This document shows positions 15,927-17,636 of a DNA stretch of 17,636 nucleotides, piece after piece. Position 1 is the first letter of the stretch. Every line of letters starts with the position of its first letter. The position numbers were made by a program, and so were the translations under genes. Source of the DNA: Maritalea sp047634455 (lineage in GTDB: Bacteria; Pseudomonadota; Alphaproteobacteria; Rhizobiales; Devosiaceae); contig NZ_JBLIAI010000055.1 in assembly GCF_047634455.1 (NCBI RefSeq), positions 1-17,636 on the forward strand, in the 5' to 3' direction. Below the pieces are notes generated by a model. That model was given only the letters and a program-made list of their open reading frames with translations, made no database searches and was not told where the DNA came from.

Positions 15927-16955
15927 ATGAGCGAGCGTGAGATTGTCACCGATGTGGTGATCATCGGTGCAGGCCCTGTGGGGCTATTTGCCGTTTTCGA
16001 GTTGGGTCTGCTGGACATTAAATGCCACCTGATCGACATTTTGGACAAGCCCGGCGGGCAATGTGCCGAGCTTTATCCCGAAAAACCAATCTATGATATT
16101 CCCGGTTTTCCTGAAATTTCAGGCCAACATTTGACCGACAACTTGCTGAAACAAGCTGAGCCGTTTGGCCCAACGTACCATTATAATCAAATGGTGACGG
16201 AGCTTGAAAAGCTTGAAGACGGCTCATTTGTGGTCAAAACTGACGACAATCAAACTTTCAAATGTAAGGTTGTTGTGGTCGCGGCTGGCGGTGGGTCATT
16301 CCAGCCCAAGCGCCCACCTGTGCCAAATATTGAAGCGTTTGAAAACCAGTCAGTGTTCTATTCTGTGCGCCGCATGGAAGAGTTCCGCGACCATGATATC
16401 GTGATTGTTGGTGGTGGTGACAGCGCGCTAGATTGGACCCTTAATCTCGCACCCATCGCCAAATCCATGACCCTCGTGCACCGTCGCGATAGTTTCCGCG
16501 CACATACTGACAGCGTCAATAAAATGCGGGCGCTGGCTGAGGCGGGTAAAATCAATTTCGAGCTTGGCCAAATCGGCGATCTTGACGGTGAAAACGGCCA
16601 AATCAGCGCGGTGAATATTAAAACCGCAGATGGCATCAAAGCGCTACCAGCAACGCGGTTATTGCCGTTCTTTGGCTTGACCATGAAACTTGGTCCGGTT
16701 GCGGATTGGGGCCTCAATCTGCATGAAAATCTTATCAATGTGGACACTGAAAAGTTCGCCACAAATACGCCGGGCATCTTTGCGATTGGCGACATCAACT
16801 ACTATCCGGGCAAGCTAAAACTCATCCTTTCTGGGTTCCACGAAGCCGCATTGATGGGGCAAGCCGCGAAGAAAATTATTCATCCGGATCAAAAGGTCGT
16901 GTTCCAATACACAACCTCATCGACCAGCTTACAGAAAAAGCTTGGGGTGAAGTAA
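15927..16955 (+). CDS. Ferredoxin-NADP reductase, thioredoxin-reductase-like type (FNR2)
   Basis: 342 residues. FAD-binding GAGPVG (14-19) is followed by the KPGGQCAELYPEKPIYDIPGF stretch typical of the TrxR-like ferredoxin-NADP reductases. GGGDSA (162-167) is the NADPH-binding loop and GIFAIGD (283-289) the second FAD motif. The redox CxxC of real thioredoxin reductases is missing from the NADPH domain, which separates the two families. It moves electrons from NADPH to ferredoxin in the cytoplasm. It is 54 bp after the CysH fusion gene and overlaps the following ferredoxin by one base (TAATG), so the two are made together. This pair is the likely electron supply of CysI. GAGAG shortly upstream of ATG 15927 is the probable ribosome-binding site. 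Function is firm; the direct link to CysI is inferred from position. Confidence 0.9.
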   Translation: MSEREIVTDVVIIGAGPVGLFAVFELGLLDIKCHLIDILDKPGGQCAELYPEKPIYDIPGFPEISGQHLTDNLLKQAEPFGPTYHYNQMVTELEKLEDGSFVVKTDDNQTFKCKVVVVAAGGGSFQPKRPPVPNIEAFENQSVFYSVRRMEEFRDHDIVIVGGGDSALDWTLNLAPIAKSMTLVHRRDSFRAHTDSVNKMRALAEAGKINFELGQIGDLDGENGQISAVNIKTADGIKALPATRLLPFFGLTMKLGPVADWGLNLHENLINVDTEKFATNTPGIFAIGDINYYPGKLKLILSGFHEAALMGQAAKKIIHPDQKVVFQYTTSSTSLQKKLGVK

Positions 16956-17287
16956 TGCGGGTTTATGTGACAGATTATGACGGCAAAGAACATGAACTTG
17001 AAGCGCTTGAAGGCTGGCGGGTGATGGAAGTTATCCGCGATTGGGAATTGCCGATTAAAGCCGAGTGCGGCGGTGCGTGTGCCTGCGCGACCTGTCACGT
17101 TTTTGTTGATCCGGAATGGGCCGACAAGTTGCATCCGGCAACAGACGAGGAAGAGGACATGTTGGACACGGTTCCAGATGTTCAAGACAATTCTCGCCTT
17201 TCGTGCCAAATTTTGATGAGCGAAGAACTTGATGGGCTCAAGGTTTCTTTGGCCCCAAGTTCAAAACCCGAAGAATTGGTTGCATAA
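16955..17287 (+). CDS. [2Fe-2S] ferredoxin at the end of the sulfur operon
   Basis: 110 residues, adrenodoxin-type, with ligands C38-x5-C44-x2-C47-x36-C84 (ECGGACACATC ... RLSC) and an additional Cys42. It is clearly paralogous to the ferredoxin at 10665-10985: same cysteine spacing, same CGGAC loop, the acidic EEDMLD helix and the same RLSCQI end. The start ATG shares its A with the stop of the reductase gene (TAATG), so translation is coupled. It is the probable partner of that reductase and would pass electrons to the siroheme sulfite reductase. The acidic helix before the last ligand is the usual docking surface. The C-terminal tail of about 15 residues is not conserved with the paralog. 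Confidence 0.92.
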   Translation: MRVYVTDYDGKEHELEALEGWRVMEVIRDWELPIKAECGGACACATCHVFVDPEWADKLHPATDEEEDMLDTVPDVQDNSRLSCQILMSEELDGLKVSLAPSSKPEELVA

Positions 17288-17310
17288 TTGATCTCACGCG
17301 CCGCATCATA

Positions 17311-17345
17311 GTTTGCACGACGCGCTAACACCGCGCTGTGCAAAC
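17311..17345. terminator. Hairpin after the sulfur operon, probable terminator
   Basis: GTTTGCAC (17311-17318) pairs with GTGCAAAC (17338-17345); after a 2-nt internal mismatch CGCG pairs with CGCG, closing a 7-nt loop. It lies 24 bp after the last ferredoxin. No T run follows on the plus strand, so it may be an attenuating or RNA-stabilising hairpin instead of a strong terminator. Confidence 0.5.
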
Positions 17346-17442
17346 TATTGGCGCTCCGTTGGGGCGGTCAAAAAGTTGACCGGGCTGACCGCCCAAGGTT
17401 TCCTTCAGCATTACCAATTCGAGCACGTTTCACCTGTGGCAT

Positions 17443-17461
17443 CCCCGGACTTGATCCGGGG
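17443..17461. repeat. Palindromic CCCCGGA-N5-TCCGGGG repeat
   Basis: CCCCGGA (17443-17449) and TCCGGGG (17455-17461) form a perfect 7-bp stem with a 5-nt loop (CTTGA). The sequence atccccggacttgatccgg is a familiar dispersed intergenic palindrome of alphaproteobacterial genomes. It lies just before the 53-bp tandem array. Confidence 0.65.
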
Positions 17462-17472
17462 TCTAATTTTAA

Positions 17473-17636
17473 GCGCCGCCGTTGGTCGCTTTGCTCTCGA
17501 CCCCGGCACCCCCGAGCATTTATACGCGCCGCCGTTGGTCGCTTTGCTCCTGACCCCGGCACCACCGAGCATTTATACGCGCCGCCGTTGGTCGCTTTGC
17601 TCCTGACCCCGGCACCCCCGAGCATTTATACGCGCC
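17473..17636. repeat. 53-bp tandem repeat, about 3.1 copies, cut by the window end
   Basis: Units begin at 17473, 17526 and 17579 and a fourth begins at 17632, all spaced exactly 53 bp. The copies differ at only a few positions (ctcga versus cctga near the middle; acccccg versus accaccg). Each unit contains GGTC...GACC, which can form a small hairpin. The near identity suggests recent expansion. Full copy number is not visible. Minus-strand reading frames through it look like by-products of the repeat. Confidence 0.9.

Noticed and set aside
15872..15940. 22-codon open frame starting in the TAATG at the CysH fusion stop
   Set aside because: It could be a coupling leader to the reductase gene, but the start is only supported by position and the peptide has no features.
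15927..16955. Thioredoxin reductase as identity of the flavoprotein
   Set aside because: The redox-active CxxC is absent, and neighbours and N-terminal motifs fit the ferredoxin-NADP reductase family.
17368..17625. 85-codon minus-strand frame through the tandem repeats
   Set aside because: The frame is a by-product of GC-rich repeat units; no start signal or domain is seen.

Overview
The window looks like chromosomal DNA of an alphaproteobacterium of the order Hyphomicrobiales (Rhizobiales) with intermediate GC. Three things point there: a very large two-TM coiled-coil protein of the growth-pole-ring (GPR/RgsE) type, a full CtrA-type box (TTAA-N7-TTAA) in front of it, and an alphaproteobacterial sulfur-assimilation operon (cysG, DUF2849, cysI, [4Fe-4S]-type cysH, DUF934, TrxR-like ferredoxin-NADP reductase, ferredoxin). 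The genus cannot be fixed from the sequence. No rRNA, tRNA or CRISPR array was seen.

Left part (1-3660, all + strand): a secreted GH3 enzyme related to NagZ, an LpxH-like metallophosphoesterase and an MFS transporter. They are separated by non-coding gaps and look like separate units. A hairpin at 3618-3651 lies between the transporter and the convergent giant gene and can serve as terminator for both.

Middle part (3678-9380): the 1653-codon gpr/rgsE-like gene on the minus strand, and divergent from it a small orphan histidine phosphotransfer (HPt) gene. The 350-bp space between them holds the CtrA-type box, so the polar-growth scaffold, and perhaps the HPt gene, are probably tied to the cell-cycle phosphorelay.

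Accessory-looking part (9381-10664): a lone minus-strand two-TM protein resembling phage superinfection-exclusion protein SieB, with a perfect Shine-Dalgarno and a TTG start. Next to it is a 224-bp non-coding element bounded by 22-bp inverted repeats, which looks like an internally deleted IS or a MITE.

Right part (10665-17290, + strand): a stand-alone [2Fe-2S] ferredoxin, then the tightly packed sulfur operon. CysG makes siroheme, CysH reduces APS to sulfite, and CysI reduces sulfite to sulfide using siroheme and a [4Fe-4S] cluster. The operon ends with a ferredoxin-NADP reductase and its own ferredoxin, a likely NADPH-to-CysI electron chain in place of CysJ. The most unusual point is that CysH and the DUF934 protein, normally separate genes, are one in-frame 428-residue protein here. 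The window ends in a hairpin, a palindromic CCCCGGA...TCCGGGG repeat and a 53-bp tandem repeat that runs off the edge.
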